From contig JANAVB010009599.1 of NCBI GenBank assembly GCA_029216955.1, positions 1,878,240 to 1,942,239 of the forward strand: DNA of 64,000 nucleotides, given 5' to 3'. The notes below the pieces were generated by a model. The model had not been told where the DNA came from and searched no databases. It was given only the letters and a program-made list of their open reading frames with translations. The DNA is from Iris pallida. Lineage: Eukaryota; Streptophyta; Magnoliopsida; Asparagales; Iridaceae. Positions 11,282 to 25,463 of the stretch are shown piece after piece (positions within the stretch are counted from its first letter, which is position 1; the number at the start of each line of letters is the position of its first letter). The position numbers and the translations under genes were made by a program.

Positions 11282-11997
11282 ATAACCAACGACATACAAG
11301 ACTGGAGACGTCCGCTCATCGACTTTGCGGTCTATAGAATTCTGCCAGAGAATGTGAAGGAAGCAACCTCAATCAGAAGACGCTCCCTCAGATTCTTCTA
11401 CGATACGGAGACAAAAATGTTATATCGATGATCCTACGATGGGCTACTACTAAGATGCCTGTCAAATGTAGAAGCCAAAGAAGCCCTACGCGAAGCTCAT
11501 GACGGTACTTATGGGGCTCACCAACCCGGCCTAAAATTACAAGATCGTCTTCGCCGGATGGGCTATTACTGGCCCACAATGGTCACAAATGCAGTTGATT
11601 ATGCAAAGAAGTGCAAGGCTTGCCAGATCCATGCAAATTTTATACATCTGCCATCTGAATTCTTGTACCCAACAATAGCCTCTTGGCCATTCGAAGCATG
11701 GGAAATGGACATCATTGGGCCAATCACCCCGCCGCCGTCTAGAGGACATCGGTTCATACTTGTAATCACCGATTACTTCACCAAATGGGCAAAAGTTGTT
11801 CCGTTGGCAGAGGTCAAGACATCGAACGTGATTATCTTCATAAAACATCACGTCATCTACCGTTTTGGACTGCCTCGGAGGATTATCCACGATAATGGTC
11901 CGCAGTTTGTAAGCTACGCTTTTTATCGATTTTGTGATAAGAATCGAATTCAAAACATGGCCTCGACAGCATATAATCCCTCGGCCAACGGTCTGGC
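11282..11997 (+). pseudogene. Integrase of the Tat element, N-terminal part and core up to the second Asp
   Basis: The zinc-binding domain is seen in EAHDGTYGAHQPG and KKCKACQIH (HHCC). The catalytic core follows with the first Asp in WEMDIIGPI (about 11708) and the second in IIHDNGPQF (about 11885). A TGA near 11430 replaces an Arg codon upstream. The frame reaches SANGLA and is then interrupted at 11998 by the nested LARD, which separates the first two catalytic Asp residues from the Glu. The remainder is at 23219-23786. Confidence 0.9.
11993..11997 (+). repeat. Target-site duplication CTGGC of the nested LARD (left copy)
   Basis: CTGGC directly precedes the LTR start TGTCACG. The identical CTGGC at 23219-23223 directly follows the LTR end TTACA. 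Confidence 0.95.
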
Positions 11998-14900
11998 TGT
12001 CACGACCCGCTACCCAAATTGTTGGGCCGGGCCGAGCCATGTCCAGCCTACGCTCGGTTAAAGCGCAGTAAGCTGTTCTAGAATAAATAATAAAGGATCT
12101 AAGCAGCTAACAGTTCTAAAATCACATTTAAGGTTCATCACAACACAGCATCTATAAGCGAAGATAACATAAGCACAGACTTAATAATACACATCCAAAG
12201 TATCTAACTGGAGACAAAGTCCAGTAACCAAATATAAGTACAGACCAAAATCTAAGTCTCAAAACACATGAAAATAACTAAGCAAGGTTTCCCGCTGGGG
12301 CCTCTTCTGGGGCTAAGGCCAGGTCCTCAAAATCAGTGCCATAACATGTATCACATAGCATTTCCTTCTCGAAAAGTATACCTACAACGTTATCCTGTCA
12401 GGACGGGAGCAAGTACAACCTCTACAACTAAAGTACTGAACATATAATGAAAGAGATGTACAACAAGAAACATGGTGTGATAAGTCTATAAAACAGGAAA
12501 TACTGGAACATGGAATCATGGTACAACTGGGATCACAGTATCATAGTAGCATAGGGAACATGGCAATTCATAGTCTATCATGGCAAGGACACATATGTCA
12601 TATAGACAGATGTATATGTAATGTTTAAAACTGTAGCAGGTACGTGATCGGTCAATAGGTGTACAATATACTGTGGTACATGTAAATAAAATGTACATAC
12701 GTACAAGTTAACAAGCATAGGTGTACATCCGTACAGAAATACGAGATAATGGCCTGCGGCAAGGTATGCATATAAAATGCGACCTCGCTCGCTACTATAG
12801 GGGGGGCATGATCACGTACTCAACTGTCAGTTTCCCCATAACCCATATATATATATAACATATAAGAGATATGAGAACAATATAGAACATGTGAGAGATA
12901 CTGGGATCAGTATAAAGTATGACAGGTACTGGGAGCCGTATAAAACATGTGAATACTCTGAGTAGTATAAAGCATAGTGAAACATGTACTAAGAACCAGT
13001 AAGAAGCATATGAAGATATGATAACTGTCCTAAGCATGGCAAGTACTGAAAGTAATACAACATGTGAAGATTTAACTCGCTACCTCAAGGATCAGTATTC
13101 TAACAGGGTTAATACATGTTCTAGCATTAAAAGACAGTAAATGAGTTTGTAGATGTACTTGCCTCGAGCAAAGCAAGAATACTAGTACGAATATATAGAT
13201 GTCCGATGTCCTGTCAATAATGACACACAATCTCAGTTCTAAGCTATGTTCAATACTACACTAGTGGTGAGACACGACTCCTAACTGGACACTAACTAAG
13301 TGGGGACCTAGCATAAAAGTCTAATGTGGAGTGCCACTATATCCAAACTAACTTTCTAGAGTCTTTATACTAGTGTAGGGTGAGGTCCAATACTACAATA
13401 ACTCAAAACCACACAAAACATTGAAAGTCGTAACTATTCAATAAATAAATTAAACTGTACACTAAGTTCCAACAATTTTTGAGATAGACAAAAAGCTCAA
13501 TTATATATAAAATAAAGTAACAAAATAATCCTTGTTAATTATAGAAATTTATACTAATTTTTTTGGAATTTATAAACCCTCATAAATATTTATTAAAAAT
13601 TAGCAAAAACATGTATCCTAAAAATGAGTTCTGTTTTCCCATTTTTATAAAATACCAAAAGTACATATTAAATGCTGGAAAAATTATAATAAATTAGCTA
13701 AATTAACATAGAATTTAAATACTATTTTTTTCCAAGATTTTTACAGCAATTTAAAATATATATAAAAATTCAAAACCAGAAAGTAACAATTTCTGAAAAA
13801 TAAATAATTATAAATTAAGGAATGACTCATAAACAAAATCTACAGATGTTGTCGGATGATAAAATAACTATCACCAACGTGTCCAGAACGGTCAAATTAG
13901 CTAGAATAGCCTACCCATAAGTCCAATTTGGACACAGGGGCAAAACGGTAATTTTTGGTCAAAATGATGTCCGCTGTTGGACACACTTTGCACCGAAAAA
14001 TGTGTCGAGATAGAAGTCTACAAAATATAGCAAATTTTATGTCCACGAATTCAGAATGATGATACGAACCCAACGGTATGTCCGAAATGGAATTCCGATG
14101 TGCCGATCTCAAAATGACACGTTGACGCGACACTTGGTATCCGGTTTGCACGGAAATACGTGTCGGAGCAAATGTCTTCAAAACTCAGCAAATTATATGT
14201 CAACGAGTCCAGAATGACGATACGAACTCAACGGTATATCCGAAATTGGATTCCGATGAGCCGATCTCAAAGTGACCCGTTGACTCAAAAAGTGGGACCC
14301 ATTTTGCACCAAAATACGTGCCAGGGCCCACGTTCTCCAAATCAAGCAAACTTTATATAAAAACATGCCAGAACGACGCCACGAGTCTACAAGTGGTGTC
14401 AGAAATTGAATCCGGAGTCTCGGGTTCAAAAATGGAATTTAACAAGTACAAATTAAAGAATTCGGACGACCAACTTTGGCGTCGAATTCGACCAACCGAA
14501 CGTACTTATAATGAAACGAAATATAAAGGAGACAGGAAGATGGTTATACCAGCTGCGCACAAGAACTGGTAGCGCGCCAACCGGAGCTGCGACGGTGGGG
14601 TTACGAGCTGACGAAGTTGGCTCCACGAAACTGTCCAAAAATGGTTCAATTTAAAACGTCAACTTGGTGGCCAGTTTTGAGGTATCAAACGACGAAATTA
14701 ACGGACTAAAATTGACAGGAGTGAAGATGTATATACCGAGATTTTGACGGAGTAAGGAGTTCGTCGATCCAACGGTCGGATCTCCCAGAAAACATGCACG
14801 AACTTGCTGCGACGGAGCGCACTTTCCGAGTTCAAAACTCGCGCGCGCCTACGGGATCTCGTTCAAAACGCACGAATCGTGTGTTTCACACGTCGGGGAG

Positions 14901-15551
14901 GCCGGAGACTCTCCCGGGGTGGTCGCCCGGGTTCGCCGGAGGTGTGGGAAGCTTGCGGGGGCGGGCCGGCCACAAAGTGGCGTATGGCCACGTCGCATCC
15001 GCGCGCGCGGGGGGGGCACGCTGTTGCCGTTGCCGCTTGCTGCGGTTTGCAGCTGCTGTTGCTGTGGTCTCACGGCCTGGCCTGGCGGTGGGCTAGGCCG
15101 GAGCACGGCGAGGGCACGGTGGCGGTGGTCGTGCGGGGGTGGTTATGGTGGTGGTGCAGGGAGATAGTTAATGGTGGTTGTGGAAGTGATGTTGATGGAG
15201 ATGATGATGGTGAAGATGATGAAGAGAAGGAGAAGAAGAAGAAGAGGAAGGAAGAGGTGGTGTTGCTCATAGTGGTGGTGGTGCTGTACTTGAGGGTGAA
15301 CTCGGGAGGGGGTCGGCCATGGGGAGGAAGGGTGTTGTGGTGGTGTTGGTGTTATAAAAAAGAGGAGAGAGAGAAATATGTATGCGTGTGTGTGTGTGTG
15401 TTAGTAATATGAAGAGAGAGAGAGTGTTGTGTGATTTTTAAGAGAGAATGAGAGAGAGAGAGGTCGGTCCAAGAATAGGGGGGTGCTGTGAGGTGGAGGT
15501 GAGGGGGTGTGTGAGAGTTTGTATAAAGTGAGGGAGAGAGAGTGAGTTGTT

Positions 15552-15628
<77 letters not shown>

Positions 15629-16453
15629 AAAGTAGAGAGAAAAGATATTTTCAAAAATAGGAAAAATAGAAAAATTACGTGGGGTATTTGTGTAGTCATG
15701 AGAGAACAATATGGAGCTTGGGTTCGGGTTCGGTCGAACCGGGTCGGGTCAAAATCGAACCGGGTACAATAATTGAATTAAAAATAGGGATTTATAATCA
15801 TGGGTAAATAAATAATATACGGGGACTCAAATAAATGGTTCACAAGCGTCATGTGGGTAGTAGGCTTCATGTGGGCCACATCCATACTTTTGGTCGGCTA
15901 GGTTGGGTCGATGTCGGGTCCCGAAATTAAATTGGAAATTAAATCAGGTTTTACGGTAGAAAATAAATTGGCCTAAATTGACCCAAAAATTGTGCGAAGA
16001 AAATGAAGCACAAAATGGAGTGTCTGAGTGGGACACGAAGGTCATGGGTGAAGAGCGTCTCGAGTAGATCATTTATGAGAAGTTGGTTCTGAGAAAACGA
16101 CTGGTCTCGTGCTCCTAAATTAAAAGTCGAGGTGACGTGCAAACGAAGATCAAAAATAAAAGTGGGAATAATTATTCAATGATTAATTGGTCTAAGTTGA
16201 CCCGAAGTTGCGCGAAACAAAAAGAGCACAAGGGAACGAATTTAAGTGGGATACGATATATCAAAACGAAGATAATCTTATCTACTTCAAAACTTATGAA
16301 GAGAGTTTACAGAGATTGGCATCCCTGACGCTCCAGAAGTCAAAGTCATGGAAAGGCACATTAATGATCAAAAATAATTAAATAATAAAACACTTATCGA
16401 AAATAATTCATTCAAAAAAATAAAAATAAATCCTGAAATTCAGGGGGCTTACA
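11998..16453 (-). repeat. LARD1 LTR (3' LTR in element orientation)
   Basis: It aligns throughout with 18473-23218. It contains A/T-rich parts (13400-13850), a degenerate CCGATSTGCCGATCTCAAARTGAC-type repeat (14050-14350), a GC-rich, CpG-rich island (about 14790-15340), CT/GA-rich sequence and a (TA)n tract at 15552-15624. Reading frames in it are not conserved between the two LTRs and I do not call them genes. Confidence 0.9.
15552..15624. repeat. (TA)n microsatellite in LARD1 LTR
   Basis: A nearly pure TA run. The homologous position in the other LTR (22019-22388) is much longer and contains a SINE. Confidence 0.9.
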
Positions 16454-18472
16454 TCCTACCCACCTTACAAGAATTTCGTCCTCGAAATTAAAAATCATCC
16501 AATAGGTCAAACTATAACACGTAGTTGCTCTGGCTATGATGCTCAATCTGCTACCCTTGTAATCATCTCTTCCATTTCTCTTACAATCTTTTTGGTTCAG
16601 GTTCAACAAAGTCCTTCTATCATAAACTACGTCATATATCCTTTAGAATCTTCCATGCTAACATGAACATTTATGTATACCCTAAACTATAGGTCATTCT
16701 CTGGGTATGTTCATAAGCAAACAATGCTTGGTCATCAACCATATTTATTTTTTAACCTCAATTGTTAATACTGGATTTCCTTATCATATCCTAAGTATCC
16801 TTATTTTATCAATCCACAGTTCCTTGGCATCAATTGTCGTCAATCCTTTCCTACAGTTTCTCCTTGAAATCATACGTTCAATTTATATCCTTGGCGTAGA
16901 GCCTTCTTCCTTTTACTCGACAAGTCCTCCGAATATAAATCCTCGATTTCAAAACTCCCGATTTATTATTTACCAATGTACATATGTCTTTGTCTTGTTC
17001 CTTGTCTTTTTAACTGATATCTTTCCGATCTCGTACGCAATACGATAACTCATTCTAATTTATTCTATATCAATCCACATATCGATCTACCCTCTAATCA
17101 CATGTAATTAGCTATAGATAACCAACCAAAATTCTACAAATGCTAAATCTTCAAACTGCTAAGCACAAGATTCTAATCCTCAATCCATAGTCATAACAAT
17201 ATAATATCTCATTTCTCCATCTTAGATATCCTATCATCAAGTCATACTATCAATACAATCGTTCTTAATGGTTTCCAAGTCTACTACAGTCAGTCACTTA
17301 TACTTGTCCTATAAGCTTAATCTAACCAATCCCTAGGAAAAGTACTTATCACAATCACACCATATATTTATAGTTATACTACAAAATCAGTTAACAAGGT
17401 CTGGCTATTTCGGTCGTCTATCAAATAGAAGGTAACAAGGCCTAAGACTGGGTCAAGCAATCCATAACAGTGTCCAAACAAGTTAAAGGGTCAAGCAAGA
17501 CAGGAAAGTTTATCGAAAAATCTCCAAGAATGGTACGAAGACAACGGGATACATAACGAGAAGAATTATCCAAGAGGTTAACGAAAAAGAGTTTAGTCAA
17601 GTCATAGAAAAGATGGAACATAAAAATAATTATGTCCAAAAGATAACATGAAAGCAATCATGTTGGTGAGTCCTAGAGAACCTATAATCCTAGTTGTAGA
17701 TGGAACAGAGTTAATTAAGACGGGAAAGAATGATGATAAGAATTTATTCTTGCTCATTCGGTCATAACAAAGTGAACCAAGTTAAGATATGATCTGATAA
17801 CCATACACGCCTTCCCGAAATCATGTTGCCAGAATTTTCGCCACACCAGTAAGCTTATATGCAATAAACAAGGGAGTCCATAACTAAGGTATACATCCTA
17901 TAGTCATATCATCTAGATTCCTTACCACGCTAACCGGTATGGCTGCAAAAAATCTAAATTCTATGAATAGGATAGTATATCCAAAATCAGGCTCTATATT
18001 TTTGTCATACCAGCTAATATGGCTGCGATAAATTCTAAACTCCATAACTAAAGAAGACGTTTACCTTATAAGGACATATCATAATTTAATCCACAAAATT
18101 TATCACGATGCAAGATCAAGGTCAACAACGAAAATTAGAAATCAATTCAACAACGAATTTTAAGAAAGAGCAACTAGAAATAAGTGGAAACAGGATTCTA
18201 GGTAAGATTAGAGTAAGATCCTTAGGGGTCATCCCAAGGGTACAAACTTGGTCTAAATTGACCCACTAAAATACAAACAAGAGGCTAATTATAGCTAACG
18301 GTCCTATGCTGTGATGAGTTCTCCTATGTTGCAATCATAGTAATCCTCTAGGTGTTCTAAATGTTATCCCTAGTGTTAACAAGTTGTCCTAGATCCTAAT
18401 TGCAGGCATGTTTGGTACAATAACGTAACCAAACAACTTAAGTCTGGACCTGCATGGGACGCCAAAAATATA
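16454..18472 (-). other. Non-coding interior of LARD1
   Basis: No gag, protease, RT or integrase motif is found in any frame. Right after the left LTR the plus strand reads TCCTACCCACCTT, whose complement is a polypurine-like tract ending AAGGTGGGTAGGA. Next to it, on the minus strand, lies CGAGGACGAAATTC, like the junction left of the LTR at 57232. The rest is A/T-rich, without tandem repeats that I can see. Confidence 0.7.
18449..18464 (-). promoter_or_regulatory. Candidate primer binding site of LARD1
   Basis: On the minus strand TGGCGTCCCATGCAGG begins exactly 8 nt after the LTR. The second LARD in this window has TGGTGGTCCATGTAGG at the same 8 nt offset (54285-54300), matching 12 of 16 positions. 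I cannot assign the complementary tRNA. Confidence 0.4.
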
Positions 18473-21400
18473 TGTCACGACCCGCTACCCAAATTGTTGG
18501 GCCGGGCCGAGCCATGTCCAGCCTACGCTTGGTTAAAGCGCAGTAAGCTGTTCTAGAATAAATAATAAAGGATCTAAGCAGCTAACAGTTCTAAAATCAC
18601 GTTTAAGGTTCATCACAATACAGCATCTATAAGCGAAGGTAACATAAGCACAGACTTAATAATACACATCCAAAGTATCTAACTGGAGACAAAGTCCAGT
18701 AACCAAATATAAGTACAGACTAAAATCTAAGTCTCAAAACACATGAAAATAACTAAGCAAGGTTCCCCGCTGGGGCCTCTTTTGGGGCTAAGGCCAGGTC
18801 CTCAAAATCAGTGCCATAACATGTATCACATAGCATTTCCTTCTCGAAAAGTATACCTACAACATTATCCTGTCAGGACGGGAGCAAGTACAACCTCTAC
18901 AACTAAAGTACTGAACATATAATGAAAGAGATGTACAACAAAAAACATGGTATGATAAGTCTATAAAACAGAAAATACTGGAACATGGAATCATGGTACA
19001 ACTGGGATCACAGTATCATAGTAGCATAGGGAACATGGCAATTCATAGTCTATCATGGCAAGGACACATATGTCATATAGACAGATGTATATGTAATGTT
19101 TAAAACTGTAGCAGGTACATGATTGGTCAATAGGTGTACAATGTACTGTGGTACATGTAAATAAAATGTACATACATATAAGTTAACAAGCATAGGTGTA
19201 CATCCGTACAGAAATACGGGATAATGGCCTGCGGCAAGGTATGCATATAAAATACGACCTCGCTCGCTACTATAGGGGGGCATGATCACGTACTCAACTG
19301 TCAGTTTTCCCATAACCCATATATATATAACATGTAAGAGATACGAGAACGATATAAAACATGTGAGAGATACTAGGATCGGTATAAAGCATGGCAGGTA
19401 CTGGGAGCCGTATGAAACATGTGAATACTCTGAGTAGTATAAAGTATAGTGAAACATGTACTTAGAACCAGTAAGAAGCATGTGAAGATATGATAACTGT
19501 CCTAAGCATGGCAAGTACTGAAAGTAATACAACATGTGAAGATTTAACTCGCTACCTCAAGGATCAGTATTCTAACAGGGTTAATACATGTTCTAGCATT
19601 AAAAGACAATAAATGAGTTTGTAGATGTACTTGCCTCGAGCAAAGCAAGAATACTAGTACGAAGATATAGATGTCCGGTGTCCTGTCAATAATGACACAC
19701 AATCTCAGTTCTAAGCTATGTTCAATACTACACTAGTGGTGAGACAGGACTCCTAACTGGACACTAACTAAGTGGGGACCTAGCATAAAAGTCTAATGTG
19801 GAGTGCCACTATATCCAAACTAACTTCCTAGAGTCTTTATACTAGTGTAGGGTGAGGTCCAATACTACAATAACTCAAAACCACACAAAACATTGAAAGT
19901 CGTAACTATTCAATAAATAAATCAAACTGTACACTAAGTTCCAACAATTTTTGAGATAGACAAAAAGCTTAATTATATATAAAATAAAGTACCAAAATAA
20001 TCCTTGTTAATTATAGAAATTTATACTAATTTTTCTGGAATTTATAAACCCTCATAAATATTTATTAAAAATCAGCAAAAATATGTATCCTGAAAATGAG
20101 TTCTGTTTTCCCATTTTTATAAAATACCAAAAGTACTTATTAAATGCTGGAAAAATTATAATAAATTAGCTAAATTAACATAGAATTTAAATACAATTTT
20201 TTTCCAAGATTTTTACAGCAATTTAAAATATATATAAAAATCCAAAACCAGAAAGTAACAATTTCTGAAAAATAAATAATTATAAATTAAAGAATGACTC
20301 ATAAACAAAATCTACAGATGTTGTCGGATGATAAAATAACTATCACCAACGTGTCCAGAACGGTCAAATTAGCTAGGATAGCCTACCCATAAGTCCAATT
20401 TGGACACAGGGGCAAAACGATAATTTTAGATCAAAATGATGTCCGCCGTTGGATACACTTTGCACCGAAAAACGTGTCGGGATAGAAGTTTACAAAACAT
20501 AGCAAATTATATGTCCACGAATCCAGAATGATGATACAAACCCAACGGTATGTCCGAAATGGAATTCCGATGTGCCGATCTCAAAATGACACGTCGACGC
20601 GGCACTTGGTATCCGGTTTGCACGAAAGTGCGTGCCGGAGCAAATGTCTTCAAAACTCAGCAAATTATATGTCAACAAGCCCAGAATGACGATATGAACT
20701 CAAAGGTATATCCGTAATTGGATTCCGATGAGCCGATCTCAAAGTGACCCGTTGACTCGAAAAGTGGGATCCATTTTGTACCGAAATACGTGTTAGGGCC
20801 CACGTTCTCCAAATCAAGCAAACTTTATATGAAAACATGCCAGAACGGCGCCACGAGTCTACTGGTGGTGTCAGAAATTGAATCCGGAGTCCCGAGTTCA
20901 AAAATAAAATTTAACAAGTACAAATTAAAGAATTCGGACGGCCAACTTTGGCGTCGAATTTGACCAACCGAAGGTGCTTATAATAAAACAAAATATAAAG
21001 GAGACAGGAAGATGGTTATACCAGCTGCGCATAGGAACTAGTATCGCGCCAACCGGAGCTGCGACGGCGGAGTTACGAGCTGACGAAGTCGGCTCCACAA
21101 AACTGTCCAAATATAGTTCAATTTAAAACGTCAACTTTGTGGCCAGTTTTGAGGTATCAAACGACGAAATTAACGGACGAAAATTGACAGGAGTGAAGAT
21201 GGATATACCGAGATTGCGACGGAGCAAGGAGTTCGCCGATCCAACGGTCGGATCTCCCAGAAAACACGCACGAACTTGCTGCGATGGAGCACACTTTTCG
21301 AGTTCAAAACTCGCGTGCGCCGACGGGATCTCGTTCAAAATGCACGAATCGTGTGTTTCACACGTCGGGGAGGCCAGAGACTCTCCCGGGATGGTCGCCC

Positions 21401-22015
21401 GGGTTCGCCGGAGGCGTGAAGAGCTTGCGGGGGCGGGCCGACCACGAAGTGGCGCACGGCCATACCGCATCCGCGCGCGCGGGGCGGCGCGCTGTTGCCG
21501 CTGCCGCTTGCTGCAGTTTGCAGCTGCTGCTGCTGTGGCCGCACGGCCTGGCCTGGCGGCGGGCTAGGCCGGAGCACGGCGAGGGTGCGATGGCGGTGGT
21601 CGTGCGGGGGTGGTTATGGTGGTGGTGCATGGAGATGGTCAATGGTGGTGGTGGAAGTGATATTGATGGAGATGATGATGGTGAAGATGATGAAGAGGAG
21701 GAGGAGAAGAAGAAGAGGGAGGAGGAGGTGGTGTTGCTCATGGTGGTGGTGGTGGTGGTCGTGAGGGTGAGCTCGGGAGGGGGTCGGCCATGGGGAGGAA
21801 GGGTGCTGTGGTGGTGTTGGTGTTGTAAAATAGAGGAGAGAGAGAAATATGTATGTGTGTGTGTGTGTGTAAGTAATATAAAGAGAGAGAGAGAGTGTTG
21901 TGTGATATTTGAGAGAGAATGAGAGAGAGGTCGGTCCAAGAATAGGGGGGTGCTGTGAGGTGGAGGTGAGGGGGTGTGTGAGAGTTTGTATAAAGTGAGG
22001 GGGAGAGAGTGAGTT

Positions 22016-22388
<373 letters not shown>

Positions 22389-23218
22389 GATATTTGTAAA
22401 GTAGAGAGAAAGGATATTTTCAAAAATAGAAAAAATAGGAAAATTACGTGGGGTATTTGTGCAGTCATGAGAGAATAATATGGAGCTTGGGTTCGGGTTC
22501 GGTCGAACCGGGTCGGGTCAAAATCGAACCGGGTGCAATAATTGAATTAAAAATAGGGATTTATAATCATGGGTAAATAAATAATATACGGGAACTCAAA
22601 TAAATGGGACACAAGCGTCATGTGGGTAGTAGGCTTAATGTGGGCCACGTCCATACTTTTGGTCGGCTAGGTTGGGTCGATGTCGGATCCCGAAATTAAA
22701 TTAAAAATTAAATCAGGTTTTACGGTAGAAAATAATTTGGCCTAAATTGACCCGAAAATTGTGCGAAGAAAATGAAGCACAAAATGGAGTGTCTGAGTGG
22801 GACACGAAGGTCATGGGTGAAGAGCGTCTCGAGTACATCATTTATGAGAAGTTGGTTCTAAGAAAACGACTGGTCTCGTGCTCCTAAATTAAAAGTCACG
22901 GTGACGTGCAAACGAAGATCAAAAATAAAAGTGGGAATAATTATTCAATGATTAATTGGTCTAAGTTGACCCGAAGTTGCGCGATACAAAAAGAGCACAA
23001 GAGAACGAATTTAAGTGGGACACGATATATGAAAACGAAGATAATCTTGTCTACTTCAAAACTCATGAAGAGAGTTTACAGAGATTGGCATCCCTGACGC
23101 TCGAGAAAAAGTCATGGAAAGGCACATTAATGATCAAAAACAATTAAATAATAAAAAACTTATCGAAAATAATTCATTCAAAAAAATAAAAATAAACCTG
23201 AAATTCAGGGGGCTTACA

Positions 23219-23786
23219 CTGGCTGAAGCTTTCAACAAAACCATAATCAAGCTCCTCAAAAAGTTTATGTCTGCAAACAAACACAACTGGAATGAAAAGC
23301 TTGGTGAGTGCTTATGGGCGTATCGGACGACAATTCGGACGACTACCGAAAATATACCATTCTCCTTGGTTTACGGGGGCGAGGCAGTCCTCCCATTGGA
23401 GACTCAGATCCTCTCACTTCGAGTGGCCCTTACCTATCGGTTAACGGAGGACGATAACTACCGCCGACGGCTACAAGAGTTGGAAGCATTAGATGAGAAG
23501 CATTTTACAAGCTCAACAAAGTATAGAGCTCTACCAAGCGCGCGTCTCTCGGGCTTTCAACAAGAAAGTCAAAAAGAGAATATTCTAAGTTGGCGATCTT
23601 GTCTTGGCAATTCGCAGACCAATGGTCATGACTCACAAGACCTCCGACAAATTCCAGCCTAAATGGGAGGGGCCATTCATCATCGAGACCGTGTTCTCCA
23701 ATGGCGCGTACCGTCTCGCAAAACAAAATGGAGACATGCTCATGATGCCCATCAACGACAAGTTCCTCAAGAAATACTATGTCTAA
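23219..23786 (+). pseudogene. Integrase of the Tat element, C-terminal part (resumes after the nested LARD)
   Basis: After the right TSD copy the frame continues LAEAFNKTIIKLLKK; the Glu is the third residue of the DDE triad. WAYRTTIRTTT, PFSLVYGGEAVLPLE and, after a frameshift near 23590-23610, the C-terminal KWEGPFIIETVFSNGAYRL and NDKFLKKYYV follow. The last is the GPY/F-type integrase end typical of gypsy elements. The frame ends with TAA at 23784-23786. Confidence 0.9.
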
Positions 23787-25463
23787 ATGACACCTTCCAA
23801 CTCTCTCTCAAATCGTGAGTTATATACCCTCTGGTATCGCTGAACTTACGCTCTGACTTCAAATCTTCCAGATTGTTGAGTTATGTACCCTCAGGTACGA
23901 CTGAACTTACTCTCTGACTACTCCGAGTGAATTCATATCTCATCTCTTGGTCATATCTATGAACTTCCTGGTCACAGCTTCTCTCTACCAAGAGTTTGTC
24001 TCAAAATCTATTACCCGCACCACCAGTGCAGAAGGGTAATAGGTCCATAAAACTTATCCTAATCTATTACTCGTACTGTCAGTGCACAAAATAGGTAATA
24101 GGTCCACAAAATTCTCCAACGGAGAAAAACAACCATGTCCATATTACCTCTGAGTTGTCTTCCCGTCCATCACAAACAAATCACCCAGTGCATAAAACTT
24201 CCACGTTAATAGCACCTCTGAGTTGTTCTGTGTACCCCTATTATGCCTACTCCTACCATGTCCTCATTACCTCTGAGTAGGAAGGCTCTGTTTTGAGCCA
24301 TATTTACCACGTCCTCATTACCTCTGAGTAAATATGTTGGTTTCCTCTCCACTTATTATCCGTACTCGCATCGCCAGTACACAAAAAAGGTAATAAGTCC
24401 ACAAAAGTTATTCTAATCTATTACTCACACCATCGGTGTACCAAAGAGTAGTAGGTCCATAAAATATCATTCAAATCTATTTGCTCGTATTTCCAGATGC
24501 AAAAAAGGACAATAGGTCTATATAAAATCCTCCAGTGGGATGTCCTCTATCAAATACAAATGCTGTATTAGGCCCTCTAGCACAAGCACCACAAAATACC
24601 ACAATTAAAATAGGGCGAACATACTCTGCTCGTTCAAGATCAGTTACATTCATAGGACTACATCGACAGCCGAAAGCAAAAAAAAAGTCTCGCAATACAT
24701 AGTTTGGTTTGACAGCACTTCGTCTTCAAGCAGTTTCGTAGCCCTCGAAGGAAGTCATGTTTTACTGCTGAGAAGCAAACAAGGCTGTTGAATCTCTAAG
24801 GAGCTACAGGGAGGAGGGAAAATATAGCATGCTATCCTCCCCTCCGTATTGCGGATGCCTTAGCCCCGCTCTCCCAAAGGACCATACCTTTAAAATACGG
24901 TCCCTAATGGAGGTTTCGCCTACTTGGAGAGCCGTGAAGGCAGAACGTTCATAACGACGCCTGACCACCGTCCAACTCTCCGAGGTATAAAGGCTCTTCC
25001 TACCACCTGGGAAAAACTCTTCCGAAGCATGAAGAGTCCTGAATTGTTTGATGTGTATACCAAAAAGGCGTAGGGAAAACTCTTCCGAAGCATGAGGAGT
25101 TTTGAACTGTCTGATGTAGGCACCAAAATGTTGTATTTTCACTCCATCGTCGACACCGGTCCTGAAGAAGTTTGCTAGCCAGATCCCTATAAAAATAGGG
25201 GAAAAAAAGGAGTTAGCACCAAGAAAACAAAGAACTCTGTTATGCGGCCTAGCCAGTTATGTGGCCCAGCCAAAATAAAACTCATACAGCCCCAAAGTCA
25301 TGAGGCCGACTTCATGAAGTACTCATGCAGCATTTATACGGCTCAGGCATTATCATACGGCTCAATGCGGCTCAGTCATAAAAAACTCATGCGGCCCAAT
25401 ACTCATGCGGATCAGCCACGAGACAATCATGCGGCCCAGCCATACAGTATTCATGCGGCCTGA
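23787..25463 (+). other. Long 3' non-coding region of the Tat element with short repeats
   Basis: No sense-strand gene is seen. The stretch 23800-24480 has repeated phrases such as GAGTTATRTACCCTCWGGTA and AATAGGTCCAYAAAA (several copies spaced 60-130 bp), and CCTCATTACCTCTGAGTA repeats. The stretch 25238-25610 is a degenerate tandem array of a roughly 25 bp unit containing CATGCGGC. Such untranslated stretches between IN and the 3' LTR are normal for Tat elements. Confidence 0.6.

Noticed and set aside
14804..15412. 202-codon frame and its partner at 21284-21922
   Set aside because: Low-complexity frame across the GC-rich LTR island; the two copies differ at start and in frame and show no domain.
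15542..15772. Ile-Tyr-rich open frames in LARD1 and elsewhere (22119-22478, 51034-51299, 35031-35420)
   Set aside because: Products of TA or AT microsatellites.
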